DNA of 64,000 nt from Baekduia alba. GTDB taxonomy: Bacteria; Actinomycetota; Thermoleophilia; Solirubrobacterales; Solirubrobacteraceae. How positions within the stretch are numbered: position 1 is the stretch's first letter; each line of letters starts with the position of its first letter. The notes under the pieces are model-generated. The model saw nothing but the letters and a program-made list of their open reading frames with translations. It ran no database searches and was not told the origin of the DNA. Of this stretch, positions 42,277 to 50,768 are shown piece after piece. The DNA is taken from contig NZ_CP114013.1 of the NCBI RefSeq assembly GCF_028416635.1, positions 5,394,001 to 5,458,000 of the forward strand, read 5' to 3'. The position numbers and the translations under genes were made by a program.

Positions 42277-45204
42277 GTGTGGGAGTACCGGCTGGTCGGA
42301 CGAGAGGTCGAGCTCGCTGCGATCGACGACGTGCTCGATGAGGTGGTCGCCGGGGCCAGCGCGGTGGTGTCGATCTCAGGCGAGCCCGGCATCGGGAAGT
42401 CGCGGCTCGTGCACGCCGCTCTCGGCCGCACCGCTGCCATGGGCTGGACCGTGCTGCGCGGGCGCGGCGTGGAATACGAGCGCGACGTGCCGTTCGGGCT
42501 GCTCATCGACATGCTCGATCCGTTCTTCGCCGCCATCGACGACGTTCGGCTCGCGACGATCCCAGCCGGTGTCCTGTCGCGCCTGGCGCTCGTGATCCCG
42601 TCGCTCGGCGCGCGCCTCGACGTATCGGGCCCGGTGCATGGCGCCGGCTCGTCGGGGCTGCGGCACGCCGTGCGCAGCCTGCTCGATGTCCTGTCGGCCG
42701 AGAGGCCGGTGGCGCTCGTCGTGGACGATCTTCACGCCGCCGACGACGAGTCGGTCGCCATCGTGCGCCACGTGCTCCGTCGTGCGCCGGAAGGGCCGCA
42801 GCTCGTGGTCCTGGCGTACCGGCCGGGGTCAGCGACGCCAGAGATGCAGGCGGCGATCGCCATGGCCGACGGCGGCTACCGCCGTGTCCCCATCGAGCTG
42901 GGGCCCCTCGCCGACGCGGCCGTCGACGAGTTGCTCCAAGCGGGAGCCGGCTCCGCGGCATCCCTCGTCCCACGCCTGCGCGAGCTCTGCGGGGGCAACC
43001 CGTTCTACCTGCTGGAGCTGGCGCACGTCGCCCATGAGACCGTGCCCGAGGCCCGAACATCAGGCGACGGTGCGCAGCTCGGTGCGCTCACGATCCCCGC
43101 CGCGGTGCGCTTCGCGATCGCCGACGAGCTCGACGCCCTTCCGCCCGCCGCTCGGCGCTTGGCCCAGGGCGCCGCCGTGGCGTGGGAGCCGTTCGATCTC
43201 GACCTCGCCGCGCGCGTCGCCGAGCTCGGCGCCGCCGAGAGCGCTGCCGCCCTGGACGCGCTGCGAGAGCTCCACCTGGTGCGGTCGGCGCCGACCCCCA
43301 CCGCGCTCGGCGGCTTCACCGTCGGCGAGCGGTTCGTGTTCCGCCACCCGATCGTGCGCCACGCCGTGTACGAGTGGTCCAGCGAGGCGTGGCGCGTCGC
43401 GGCGCACGCTCGCGCGGCCGAGGCGTTCCTCGACCGCGGCGTGCCGGTCGCGCTCATCGCCCACCATGTCGAGCGGGCGGCGCGCCCAGGGGATCGCCAG
43501 GCCGCCTCCATCCTGGGCCGCGCCGGCCGCGAGCTGGCCTCCAGCGCTCCGACCGCCGCCGCGCGCTGGCTCCTCTCGGCGCTGCGGCTCACCCACCGCG
43601 ACGACGTCGAGCAGCGCATCGACCTGCTGGCGCTCCTGGTCGATGCGCTCGGCAAGGCCGGGCGCATCAGCGAGTGCCGTACCGCGGTCGACGAGCTTCT
43701 CGGGCTGCTCACGCCCGAGAGCGCAGCTCGGCGTCCCGACGTGGTGCAGGCGATCGCGGGCTGGGAGCACATCGCGGGCGACCGTTCGACGGTCACCGAC
43801 TTGCTGCGTGCCGCGCTGCAGCTCGAGGCCGTCGGCGACGGCGCCGAGCTGCTGCGGTTGGAGCTGGCCTTCCATCACTGGCTCGTCGACGAGCCGGAGC
43901 CGATGCTGGAGCTGCTGCAGACCACCGGCCCGCACCAGAAGGGCGTCGAGTCGGCGCTGGTCGACGCGATGCTCGGGCTCTACGAGCTCGAGCACGGCGA
44001 CGGACCGAGCGCCGCCGAGCGGCATGCCGAGGTCGCGACGGGCATCGTCGTGGCGACACCGGCGTCGGAGCTGGCCGACCGCGACACCGTGCTGCTCCTC
44101 CTCGGCCGGCTCGAGCTGGGGCTCGGCCGTCCGCGTGTGGCGATCCGCCACGTCGAGCGGGGTGAGGCGCTCGCGCGCTCGCGCCGCCATGAGCTGCACC
44201 TGCTGTTCTTCGGAGCGATGCGCAGTCGCATCTACGCCGCGTTGGGTCGTCTGGACGAGGCCGCGCGTGCCGCGGACGACACCGAGCGCCTGGCCGACCT
44301 GATCGGCGGGGCCCGGCCGCGGGTGCTCGCGGCGGCGGCACGGTGCGTGGTGGCCCTGCGCAAGGGCGACTGCGAGGCTGCGGTCCGGACGGCGGACGAG
44401 GCGTTGCGCGCGTACGCCGAGACGCCGACGGCGCGCTGGGACGACGTGGTCGCGATCTGGCTGGCCGAGGCGCTGCTGAGCCTGGGCGAGCCGGCGGCGG
44501 CGAGGGAGCGCCTGCTCGCCGCATCCCGCGTCGAGCGCATCGGCGCGCACCTGCGGCCGGCGGGGTACGCCCTGCTGGTCGACGCCGAGATCGCGCTCGG
44601 GGAGCCAGGGCGGGCCGCGGCGTGGCTCGTGGAGGCGCAGCGCTCGGCGGTCGTCCGCTCCGTGCCGCAGGCCACCGCCGCGGTGCGCCGCGCCGAGGCC
44701 GCGGTCCTCCTGTCCCGGTCGACCGCGGACGCGGCTGCGGTCGCGGCAAGCCAGGCGGCGTCGCTCTACCGTGATGCCGGGTTCGTCCTCCAGGGGGCCC
44801 GCGCCGAGCTCATGGCCGGCCGGGCGCTGGTCGCCGCAGGCCAGCCCGACGGCGCGATCACGCTGCTGGAGACCGCGCACGGCACACTCGCACGGTGCGG
44901 TGCCGATCGCGATCGCGACCGCGTCGCGCGCGAGCTGCGCGCTCTCGGACGGCGTGTCAGCCGCGGCGCCGGGCGCTTCACGCGGGGAATGGCCGGCGCG
45001 GCGTCACTCAGCGCCCGCGAGCGGGACGTCGCGCGGCTCGTGTTGCTTGGGCTCAGCAACCGCGACATCGCCGCCGAGCTGTTCCTGAGCACGAAGACCG
45101 TTGAGACCCACCTGCGCAACACGTTTGGGAAGCTCGGCGTCTCGTCGCGTGTCGGCGTCGCCCGCATCATGGCGCTCGAAGGCCCGTTGGCCGACGCCGG
45201 CTGA
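42277..45204 (+). CDS. Large ATP-binding LuxR-family regulator (LAL type)
   Basis: 975 aa if started at the GTG at 42277, which has GGGGGA upstream and begins next to the conserved LVGREVELAAIDDVL. An ATG at 42157 would add 40 low-complexity residues. An AAA/STAND ATPase domain carries Walker A SGEPGIGKS and Walker B ALVVDDLHAADD, followed by a long helical, TPR-like region (to about residue 890). The C-terminal LuxR helix-turn-helix is SARERDVARLVLLGLSNRDIAAELFLSTKTVETHLRNTF in two blocks. LAL proteins act as ATP-dependent activators of catabolic or secondary-metabolite operons. The target is unknown. Confidence 0.88.
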   Translation: MWEYRLVGREVELAAIDDVLDEVVAGASAVVSISGEPGIGKSRLVHAALGRTAAMGWTVLRGRGVEYERDVPFGLLIDMLDPFFAAIDDVRLATIPAGVLSRLALVIPSLGARLDVSGPVHGAGSSGLRHAVRSLLDVLSAERPVALVVDDLHAADDESVAIVRHVLRRAPEGPQLVVLAYRPGSATPEMQAAIAMADGGYRRVPIELGPLADAAVDELLQAGAGSAASLVPRLRELCGGNPFYLLELAHVAHETVPEARTSGDGAQLGALTIPAAVRFAIADELDALPPAARRLAQGAAVAWEPFDLDLAARVAELGAAESAAALDALRELHLVRSAPTPTALGGFTVGERFVFRHPIVRHAVYEWSSEAWRVAAHARAAEAFLDRGVPVALIAHHVERAARPGDRQAASILGRAGRELASSAPTAAARWLLSALRLTHRDDVEQRIDLLALLVDALGKAGRISECRTAVDELLGLLTPESAARRPDVVQAIAGWEHIAGDRSTVTDLLRAALQLEAVGDGAELLRLELAFHHWLVDEPEPMLELLQTTGPHQKGVESALVDAMLGLYELEHGDGPSAAERHAEVATGIVVATPASELADRDTVLLLLGRLELGLGRPRVAIRHVERGEALARSRRHELHLLFFGAMRSRIYAALGRLDEAARAADDTERLADLIGGARPRVLAAAARCVVALRKGDCEAAVRTADEALRAYAETPTARWDDVVAIWLAEALLSLGEPAAARERLLAASRVERIGAHLRPAGYALLVDAEIALGEPGRAAAWLVEAQRSAVVRSVPQATAAVRRAEAAVLLSRSTADAAAVAASQAASLYRDAGFVLQGARAELMAGRALVAAGQPDGAITLLETAHGTLARCGADRDRDRVARELRALGRRVSRGAGRFTRGMAGAASLSARERDVARLVLLGLSNRDIAAELFLSTKTVETHLRNTFGKLGVSSRVGVARIMALEGPLADAG

Positions 45205-45281
45205 GGCAGCCGGGAACCCCATCGCAGACTCAGGGTTTCTCCTGATGGTGCCGCCCGGGCGCACGTGGAAGCATCGCGGCC

Positions 45282-46262
45282 ATGCTCCATGGCTTGATCG
45301 GGGTCGAGCCGCGCCACCTTGCCGCGCTCACCGCAGTCGCCGAGGAGGGATCGTTCAAGCGCGCGGCGGATCGTCGAGGCTGCGTGCAGTCGGCGGTCCG
45401 CCAGCAGATCGCCCAGCTGGAGCGCGTCGTCGGCACGCCGCTCATCGACCGCAGCCGCGGGGGAACCGCCACCACCGTGCAGCTCACTTCCACCGGCGCT
45501 GCGCTGGTCCCGCACGCGATCGCCATCGTGGCCCATCTCGACGCGGTGGCCGCGGATCTGCGTGCGCGTGAACGGCCTGGCGCGGCGTTGCGAATCGGCG
45601 TCGCGGACCGCGCGGCGAGCGCCCTACTGCTGCCCGCGCTGGGCAGGCTCGCCAGGACGGTGCCTGGGATCACCGTGGAGGTGTGTGACGACGGTGACGA
45701 CCGGGAGCACCGCGACGCCGTCCTCCACGGGACGCTGGACGTCGCGCTGGGCGACATGCCCGCGGACCCGGGCCTGTTCGCCGCACGCTGCGTGCTCGAG
45801 GATCCCGTCGTCCTCCTCGCGCGGGCCGATTCGATGCTGGCGCGCCGGCCGGAGCCTCCCACGTTGGAGGATCTCTCACGCGTATCGCTCATCGCGGACC
45901 GCGGATGGCCGACCCTCGCGCTGATCGAGGCCCGCATGCGGGCGACGGGCCTCGTGCCGCCGGCGGTCCTGCACGCCGAGATGACCGCCGGAGTGCAGGC
46001 GCTCGTGGCCGCCAACATCGGCGCGGCGCTCCTGCCGCGCATGGCGGTGGACGACGGGGACCACCGCGTCGTGGTGATCGACCTCGGCCATCTCGTCCCG
46101 CCCCGCCGAGTCGGGCTGTACTGGCACGCCGACCGCCGGCTGATCGCCGGGGTCGAGGCGCTGGTGACCGCGGTGGTCGCGGTGGTCGCGGCCGGCGCGG
46201 CGCGGCGGCCCGAGCGCCGGTTCGGAAACCCACCGGAGCCCGCCGTGGCGGTGACCGCATGA
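45282..46262 (+). CDS. LysR-family regulator (first of a tandem pair)
   Basis: 326 aa. The N-terminal winged helix includes EPRHLAALTAVAEEGSFKRA and GCVQSAVRQQIAQLERVVG. The effector domain runs from about residue 98, and an Ala/Val/Arg-rich C-terminal extension ends the protein. It overlaps the next LysR gene in an ATGA. The first 55 residues of the two proteins are closely similar, so they probably arose by tandem duplication. No divergent target gene is adjacent; the LAL regulator lies upstream on the same strand. Confidence 0.87.
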   Translation: MLHGLIGVEPRHLAALTAVAEEGSFKRAADRRGCVQSAVRQQIAQLERVVGTPLIDRSRGGTATTVQLTSTGAALVPHAIAIVAHLDAVAADLRARERPGAALRIGVADRAASALLLPALGRLARTVPGITVEVCDDGDDREHRDAVLHGTLDVALGDMPADPGLFAARCVLEDPVVLLARADSMLARRPEPPTLEDLSRVSLIADRGWPTLALIEARMRATGLVPPAVLHAEMTAGVQALVAANIGAALLPRMAVDDGDHRVVVIDLGHLVPPRRVGLYWHADRRLIAGVEALVTAVVAVVAAGAARRPERRFGNPPEPAVAVTA

Positions 46263-47251
46263 GTCTCCGTACGGGTGACGGCAACGTCCGCGACCGTTGG
46301 ATGAGCGTCGAGATCCGCCACCTCGAGGCGCTCGCCGCGATCGCTCGCGAGGGCTCGTTCCGCGGCGCGGCGGACGCGCTGGGCTACGTGCAGTCGGCGG
46401 TCAGCCAGCAGCTGGCCTCACTCGAGCGGCTCGTGGGCACGCGGCTGATCGACCGGCGGCGCGGGAACGGCCCACTGGCGTTGACGGACGCCGGGAGCCT
46501 GCTGCTCGCCCATACCGAGGAGATCCTCGCGCGCTACGAGCAAACGAGCGTCGAGCTCTCCCTATTGGCCGCGGGCCGGATCGGGACGCTGCGCGTCGGG
46601 CTGCTGCAGAGCGTCGCGACCCACGTCCTGCCCCAGGTGCTGGCGACGTTCGCCCAGCGCTCGACCGGAGTCTCGGTTGCCCCCACCGAGCACATGGCGG
46701 ACACCGCGCTGCTCGCGATGCTGCAGGAGGGCACGTTGGACCTCACGTTCTGCGAGCTGCCCTTGCCCGACGGCCCGTTCGAAGCCATGTCGCTGATCGA
46801 CGACCCGATCGTCCTCGTCGTCGCCGCCGGGTCGCCGCTGTCCACGCTCGAGCGTCCCGCGACGCCCGCGGACATCGCCGAGCAGCCGCTGATCGCGTTC
46901 AGCGGTTGGCGCGCGCAGAGCCTCGTACAGCGCTGGTTAGCCAACCAGAGCGTTGAGCACACCGTTGCGTTCACCAGCGGCCACAACGCGACCGTTCAGG
47001 GTCTCGTCGCCCACGGCATGGGCGTCGCGCTCGCCCCATACCTGGCCGTCGACGCATCGCATCCGGACACCGTCGTCGTGCCGCTGGCCGACGGGCCGCC
47101 ACCACGGACGATCGCGCTCGCATGGTGCCGCGATCGGGAGCCGTCGCCGGCCGCGGACGCGTTCGCGGCCGCCGCGCGGCCGATCTGCGAGCAGCAGGCG
47201 GCGGGCATCGCGTGGGAGCTCGAGCGATCGCGCGCCGGGCTCCCGGCGTAG
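46259..47251 (+). CDS. LysR-family regulator (second of a tandem pair)
   Basis: 330 aa from the ATG at 46259, overlapping the previous stop; an ATG at 46301 directly before the conserved VEIRHLEALAAIAREGSF is an alternative. The helix-turn-helix is YVQSAVSQQLASLERLVG. The effector domain includes LRVGLLQSVATHVLP and ends near residue 300. It shares the unusual YVQSAV/CVQSAV wording with its upstream neighbour. It may form mixed dimers with that protein or control related targets (inference). Confidence 0.87.
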   Translation: MSLRTGDGNVRDRWMSVEIRHLEALAAIAREGSFRGAADALGYVQSAVSQQLASLERLVGTRLIDRRRGNGPLALTDAGSLLLAHTEEILARYEQTSVELSLLAAGRIGTLRVGLLQSVATHVLPQVLATFAQRSTGVSVAPTEHMADTALLAMLQEGTLDLTFCELPLPDGPFEAMSLIDDPIVLVVAAGSPLSTLERPATPADIAEQPLIAFSGWRAQSLVQRWLANQSVEHTVAFTSGHNATVQGLVAHGMGVALAPYLAVDASHPDTVVVPLADGPPPRTIALAWCRDREPSPAADAFAAAARPICEQQAAGIAWELERSRAGLPA

Positions 47252-47314
47252 TTCATGCTGTACGACCTGGCGGACCGGTCGACGCACAGCGCGGGCGGGT
47301 CACCTCGTGCCGGC

Positions 47315-47722
47315 TCAGGGCCTCGGCGTCCGGACGTAATGCCACGTCGTGCAGTTCACCATCAGGCCGGTCGGCTGCGCCATGCAGAGATGGAAGCGGT
47401 AGAGCTTGCCCGGGGAGTAGCGCAGCTGGAGCCGGTTGCAGCCGTTGTTGGCGCCCGTGTCGACCTGCGGGTCGTGCATCTGCTTGCCCTTCGCCGTCTC
47501 GATCCACAGCGCGGCCTCGAAGTCGTCGGCGGCGGTGTCGCAGACCGTCGTCACGCCCGTCTTGCTGTTGAACTTGACGCTCGCGCCCCGCTTGCCGTTC
47601 TGGCCCTTCTCCGTGTACCACTTGTAGGTCTTGGCCATCGCGGGCGTGGCGATCATCGTCACGGCGGCGACGGCGCACGCCGTCGCCGCGACCAAGTACT
47701 TCATCTTCCGGGTCCGGTGCAT
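47315..47722 (-). CDS. Small secreted cysteine-containing protein
   Basis: 135 aa from the ATG at 47722. The signal peptide is MKYLVAATACAVAAVTMIAT, ending AMA before KTYKWY. The mature part, about 105 residues, is polar with Cys in VTTVCDTAA, NNGCNRLQL, FHLCMAQ and MVNCTTW, consistent with two disulfides outside the membrane. No domain is recognised. It lies in a stretch of minus-strand small genes and converges on the LysR pair. Confidence 0.65.
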   Translation of the reverse strand: MHRTRKMKYLVAATACAVAAVTMIATPAMAKTYKWYTEKGQNGKRGASVKFNSKTGVTTVCDTAADDFEAALWIETAKGKQMHDPQVDTGANNGCNRLQLRYSPGKLYRFHLCMAQPTGLMVNCTTWHYVRTPRP

Positions 47723-47870
47723 GACGGCAAACGCTAGGTCCGGCCCTCGCCCGCCACAATGCGAACCTCTGCCCACGCTGACCGGCGCGCGCGATCAATC
47801 CACGTGCGGCGGCAACGAACCGAACCCCGCGAAACGACGGAGGCCCGCAAACGCGAGGCTTCGTCTGAGA

Positions 47871-47908
47871 GGTGGGCGACGGGACCTGAACCCGCGACTG
47901 CCTGGACC
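47871..47908 (-). pseudogene. Degenerate tRNA 3'-end-like fragment
   Basis: Read on the minus strand, GCGGGTTCAGGTCCCGT resembles a tRNA T-arm (GCGGG/CCCGT around TTCAGGT), followed by CGCCCACC like a 3' acceptor strand. The T-loop departs from TTCRANY at one key base, and no matching 5' acceptor, D-arm or good anticodon loop is found. It may be a remnant left by integration at a tRNA 3' end, or chance. Confidence 0.3.
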
Positions 47909-47921
47909 TGGCCGGAAGGCA

Positions 47922-48359
47922 TCAGGCCCGCGGGAGCTGGCCGTCCGCTCGCTTCACGTATCCCAGGTACTTGTCTGGCAACTGATGTGTGGGGTCGTGC
48001 ATATAGACGTTGATGCGGACGCGATGACCTTCCGCGATTTCGAAGTTGCCATCCGGACCCCACACCCCTGCAGTGCTGCTGACGGCCTCGCCCTCATAGG
48101 CGCCCGTCGTCGCGTCGTAGACGGTGGCGTAGATCGAGTCGTAGTCCCGCAGCTCGTCCTTGACGTAGACGTGTTCGCCATAGTCCTCGAATCGCACGGC
48201 CGCGCGGAGGTAGGCGGTGTTGGCTCCGCAGTAGCAGTAGAAGTCGGTGGCTGTGCGGTCGCCCGCCATCGCGACGTCACTGCCGACGGTTGACAGCATC
48301 ACCAGGGGAAGGGCTAGAAGGCCGGTCATCTTCACGGCGGTGGAGAGCGCTAGCTTCAT
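47922..48359 (-). CDS. Small secreted protein with CxC motif
   Basis: 145 aa from the ATG at 48359. An N-terminal signal sequence (KMTGLLALPLVMLSTVGSDVAMA) precedes a mature domain of ~113 residues with YCYCGAN near its start. It continues with strand-rich segments such as YLRAAVRFEDYGEHVYVKDE and HRVRINVYMHDPTH. It is probably extracellular. I recognise no family. The 3' end lies close to the tRNA-like fragment, and the acyltransferase gene begins on its upstream side with a 3-nt gap, so the two may be co-transcribed. Confidence 0.65.
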   Translation of the reverse strand: MKLALSTAVKMTGLLALPLVMLSTVGSDVAMAGDRTATDFYCYCGANTAYLRAAVRFEDYGEHVYVKDELRDYDSIYATVYDATTGAYEGEAVSSTAGVWGPDGNFEIAEGHRVRINVYMHDPTHQLPDKYLGYVKRADGQLPRA

Positions 48360-48362
48360 GTC

Positions 48363-49532
48363 TCAGGTCCATGGGTTGGAGGACGGGATGGGGATCGCTG
48401 TCGACGGTAAGTGCGTCTCGGCCGTGCGCCAACGCCAACCCGTGCTCGCGGCGATCAAGCGAACGCATATACGCCCGGCTTCCGCGGTTCGTGAGCCAGC
48501 CGCCGCGGAAATGCGACCGGTGGCCAGCGACTGGCCGGCGTCGTCGTCCGGCAGGGTCACACCGAGCTGGTAGACGGACCGGAAGCTGGTCGCGAACACG
48601 TCCTTGTACGACAGGGGCGTGATCCCCCAGTCGAAGTCCTCAACGCCCATCTCGGCGAGGGCGGGCAAGAGCCGCCGGTACATGATCTGCCCGGGGGAGT
48701 AGTCGGCCAGCTGGGGGTCGAAGCCCGTGCGCCAGCCGAAGAACGACTTGCCGACGCGAAGGCCACAGTAGGAGCAGATGACCCTCTCGCCCGTGCACAG
48801 CTCCGCCATCACCAGATGTCCCCGAGCGCCCATGACCATCGCGAGATCGCGATGGAAGTCCGCCATGCCGGGGCGATCCAGGACCCCGGCGGTGCCCGCG
48901 CGCCAGGCCCACTCCTGCGCATGGAGCTCGAGCAATCTCTCCATGGCGGCGGTGATGCGCGCGGGATTCTGCTCGACGCGGAGCTTCAACGGTCCGAGCC
49001 GCTCGAGCCGCCGTGCCTTGCGCGCGTATTCCTTGCTCGCGAGCAGCGAGTCCAGACGCGCCGCGTCGTCGAGCGCGGTGATCACGCAACCACCGGCCTC
49101 CTCGATGCTCCACGTCCCTTGTGCGTGACCGACGTCGAGCAGCGGCGACCACGGCGCAGTGCGCAGATCCACGCGGTCCCACGCGTGACCGAGCCCCGCT
49201 CTCAGGAAGTTCAGCACCGCCACCGACATCGCCCATGGGTCGTACTCTGGATCACAGAGGACATCTCCGTACTCGGAGTCTGGCCAGCCGAGCCAGTGCA
49301 CGACGCGTTCCAACGCCGGCGTCTCGGTCACCATCAGCGGAGCCACGCCGTAGATCCTCGTCGAATCGCCGACTTCCAAGACCATCGGCAGCGCCCCAGC
49401 CGAGTCGGCCACGCGGGCCGTCCAAGTCCTGCACCAGTCATACGACTGAAACGGCAGGGTGCCGGGCCGGGCCGAGAGGGACTTCCACGCGCGGCTGGCC
49501 AACCCCGCAACGACCGTCACTTCGAGGCCCAT
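48363..49532 (-). CDS. BcsL/CelD-like acyltransferase (GNAT fold, Acetyltransf_6)
   Basis: 389 aa. It has the double-GNAT layout of CelD/BcsL-like proteins: the N-terminal part contains LPFQSYDWCRTW, DSTRIYGVAPLMV and DSEYGDVLCDP. The C-terminal acetyltransferase half has YARKARRLERLG, FHRDLAMVMGARGHLVMAEL and YSPGQIMYRRLLPALAE, ending FDWGITPLSYKDVF. These proteins acylate polysaccharides or attach amino acids to envelope components. The last ~45 residues are low complexity and look non-conserved. The acceptor is unknown; adjacent genes encode small secreted proteins. Confidence 0.75.
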   Translation of the reverse strand: MGLEVTVVAGLASRAWKSLSARPGTLPFQSYDWCRTWTARVADSAGALPMVLEVGDSTRIYGVAPLMVTETPALERVVHWLGWPDSEYGDVLCDPEYDPWAMSVAVLNFLRAGLGHAWDRVDLRTAPWSPLLDVGHAQGTWSIEEAGGCVITALDDAARLDSLLASKEYARKARRLERLGPLKLRVEQNPARITAAMERLLELHAQEWAWRAGTAGVLDRPGMADFHRDLAMVMGARGHLVMAELCTGERVICSYCGLRVGKSFFGWRTGFDPQLADYSPGQIMYRRLLPALAEMGVEDFDWGITPLSYKDVFATSFRSVYQLGVTLPDDDAGQSLATGRISAAAGSRTAEAGRICVRLIAASTGWRWRTAETHLPSTAIPIPSSNPWT

Positions 49533-49762
49533 CGCTCAGACGACGCCATCTCGCGGACGATGGTCATACCGCCTCCCACAGCCGATGCGGGGCGCACGCG
49601 GCTCGCGGTCAGACGGTGTGCCAGCGGGCATGTGGCAGGTTCCGCCGGTCAGCGCCGAAGTTGATCATGAAAGGCTGACGGCGCGTGCGGCTCATAGGCT
49701 TCCGATCCTCGAGAGTGCCGAGTGGCGAGATCGCGCACCGTAGTACGCGCGTCGCCGGGCGA

Positions 49763-50010
49763 TCATGCAGATCGTTGCTCCGCCACGCCCCCGCCAGGCA
49801 TCATCGACGCGGCGACACACGTCGGCCCGGCCTCCAGGGCGGGCACGGACACCCCGAGGTGCGTCCTGCAGAGGAGATGTCCCAGCCCGGCGTTCTCCTC
49901 CTGCGGGCTCACGCGCAACCCATAGGTCTTGCCGATCACGTAGAACAACGCGTAGGACACCACGAACGCATTTGCCTCCGATTCGCCGGGTTTCAGGCGC
50001 GGTAGCCCAT
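49763..50010 (-). pseudogene. Ammonium-transporter C-terminal remnant
   Basis: The minus-strand frame ending at TGA 49763 reads ALFYVIGKTYGLRVSPQEEN followed by AGL. This matches the end of AmtB-type transporters, where the last membrane helix leads to GLRVSxEEExxGLD. No membrane helices precede it beyond about 20 codons, and the sequence after AGL lacks the usual DxSEHG. It appears to be a gene fragment. An intact divergent Amt-family gene is present at 52904-54280, but this piece is not an obvious copy of it. Confidence 0.4.
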
Positions 50011-50062
50011 TAGCCGGTGACGTTCGTACAGCGGTCGGGATAGCCTTGCTATTGCCCGCAAA

Positions 50063-50077
50063 GCGCCTTTTTCTTTG
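50063..50077 (+). repeat. 15-bp copy of the tRNA-Phe terminator core
   Basis: GCGCCTTTTTCTTTG here is identical to 38172-38186 just after tRNA-Phe, and CCGCAAA precedes both (with a 3-nt gap in this copy). T-rich runs are rare in this GC-rich window, so the match is notable. It may be an att-type direct repeat of an element inserted downstream of tRNA-Phe. Confidence 0.5.
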
Positions 50078-50255
50078 GCCTGAACCCGCAGGAATCCGCC
50101 CGAAACCACGGGGTATCGGACCGACGGTCCGCTCCGCGAAGCTGCATCAGGCACAGCGCTTCCTACGGTGAACTTGGCCCGTGGCGGATCGCTGCCGTTG
50201 GAGCAGTCGGCCAACGGGGCGGCCCTGTGCGGTTGGTCTCTGCCGACTCAGGGAA

Positions 50256-50687
50256 CTAGCCCGCCGCCAGCGCGGCGCGCAGCTTGGTGGTCGAGCGGTG
50301 GAGCTGGTCGAGCGCGCGGTCCGAGAGGACTCCGCCGATGCGCGTCTCCAGCACGGCGGCGATCAGCCGTTGCGCGTTGGCGTGGGTCGTGGCGCCTGTG
50401 CGCGTCAGGGCGATCACCGACGAGCGGCGGTCGTTCGGGTGCGGCCGGCGGGTGACGAGGCCGTGGCGCTCGAGGCGGTCGACCGTCTTGCTCGCGCCGC
50501 CGACGGTGATCGACAGCTCGCGCACGATGTCGAAGACACGGCAGCCCTCCACCGCGGCGACCACGGCGAGTGTCTGCGCGGTGCCCAGCCCGACGCCCAG
50601 CTCCGCGCGCAGCCGCCCCTCGATGGCGTCCCACAGCTCGATCTCCAGGCGCACGAGGTCAGCGAAGAGAACGGACAGGTCGGTCAC
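50256..50687 (-). CDS. MarR-family transcriptional regulator
   Basis: 143 aa from the GTG at 50687. The winged helix spans about residues 30-100: VFDIVRELSITVGGASKTVDRLERHGLVTRRPHPNDRR in continuous blocks, the last being the MarR wing with its DxR motif. N- and C-terminal helices form the dimer interface. It is divergent from an alcohol-dehydrogenase-type gene across an 81-bp region with dyads, so it most likely represses that gene and itself, with release by a phenolic, electrophilic or oxidative ligand. Confidence 0.9.
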   Translation of the reverse strand: MTDLSVLFADLVRLEIELWDAIEGRLRAELGVGLGTAQTLAVVAAVEGCRVFDIVRELSITVGGASKTVDRLERHGLVTRRPHPNDRRSSVIALTRTGATTHANAQRLIAAVLETRIGGVLSDRALDQLHRSTTKLRAALAAG

Positions 50688-50709
50688 ACAGCGGACGCTA
50701 GCGCATCGC

Positions 50710-50745
50710 GCGGAAGCTGGTTCCGCAGAACTTGCTTCCGTGGAA
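50710..50745. promoter_or_regulatory. MarR-type operator dyads between marR and oxidoreductase genes
   Basis: GCGGAA-gctgg-TTCCGC (50710-50726) is a perfect dyad and TTCCGTGGAA (50736-50745) a second palindrome; both use TTCC/GGAA half-sites. They occupy the middle of the divergent intergenic region and are good candidates for repressor binding. Confidence 0.5.
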
Positions 50746-50768
50746 TGTATATGCGCTACGCTCGACGC

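Larger units (their letters stand above)
49533..50255. other. 723-bp region without an intact gene
   Basis: No convincing complete gene lies here. It contains a minus-strand ammonium-transporter C-terminal remnant (about 49763-50010) and a copy of the tRNA-Phe terminator core at 50063-50077. Base composition is visibly less GC-rich than the flanks. It looks like decayed DNA at the edge of an inserted segment. Confidence 0.55.

Noticed and set aside
49993-50214. 73-codon minus-strand ORF
   Set aside because: It runs through the T-rich terminator copy and decayed region, with no motif or ribosome site.
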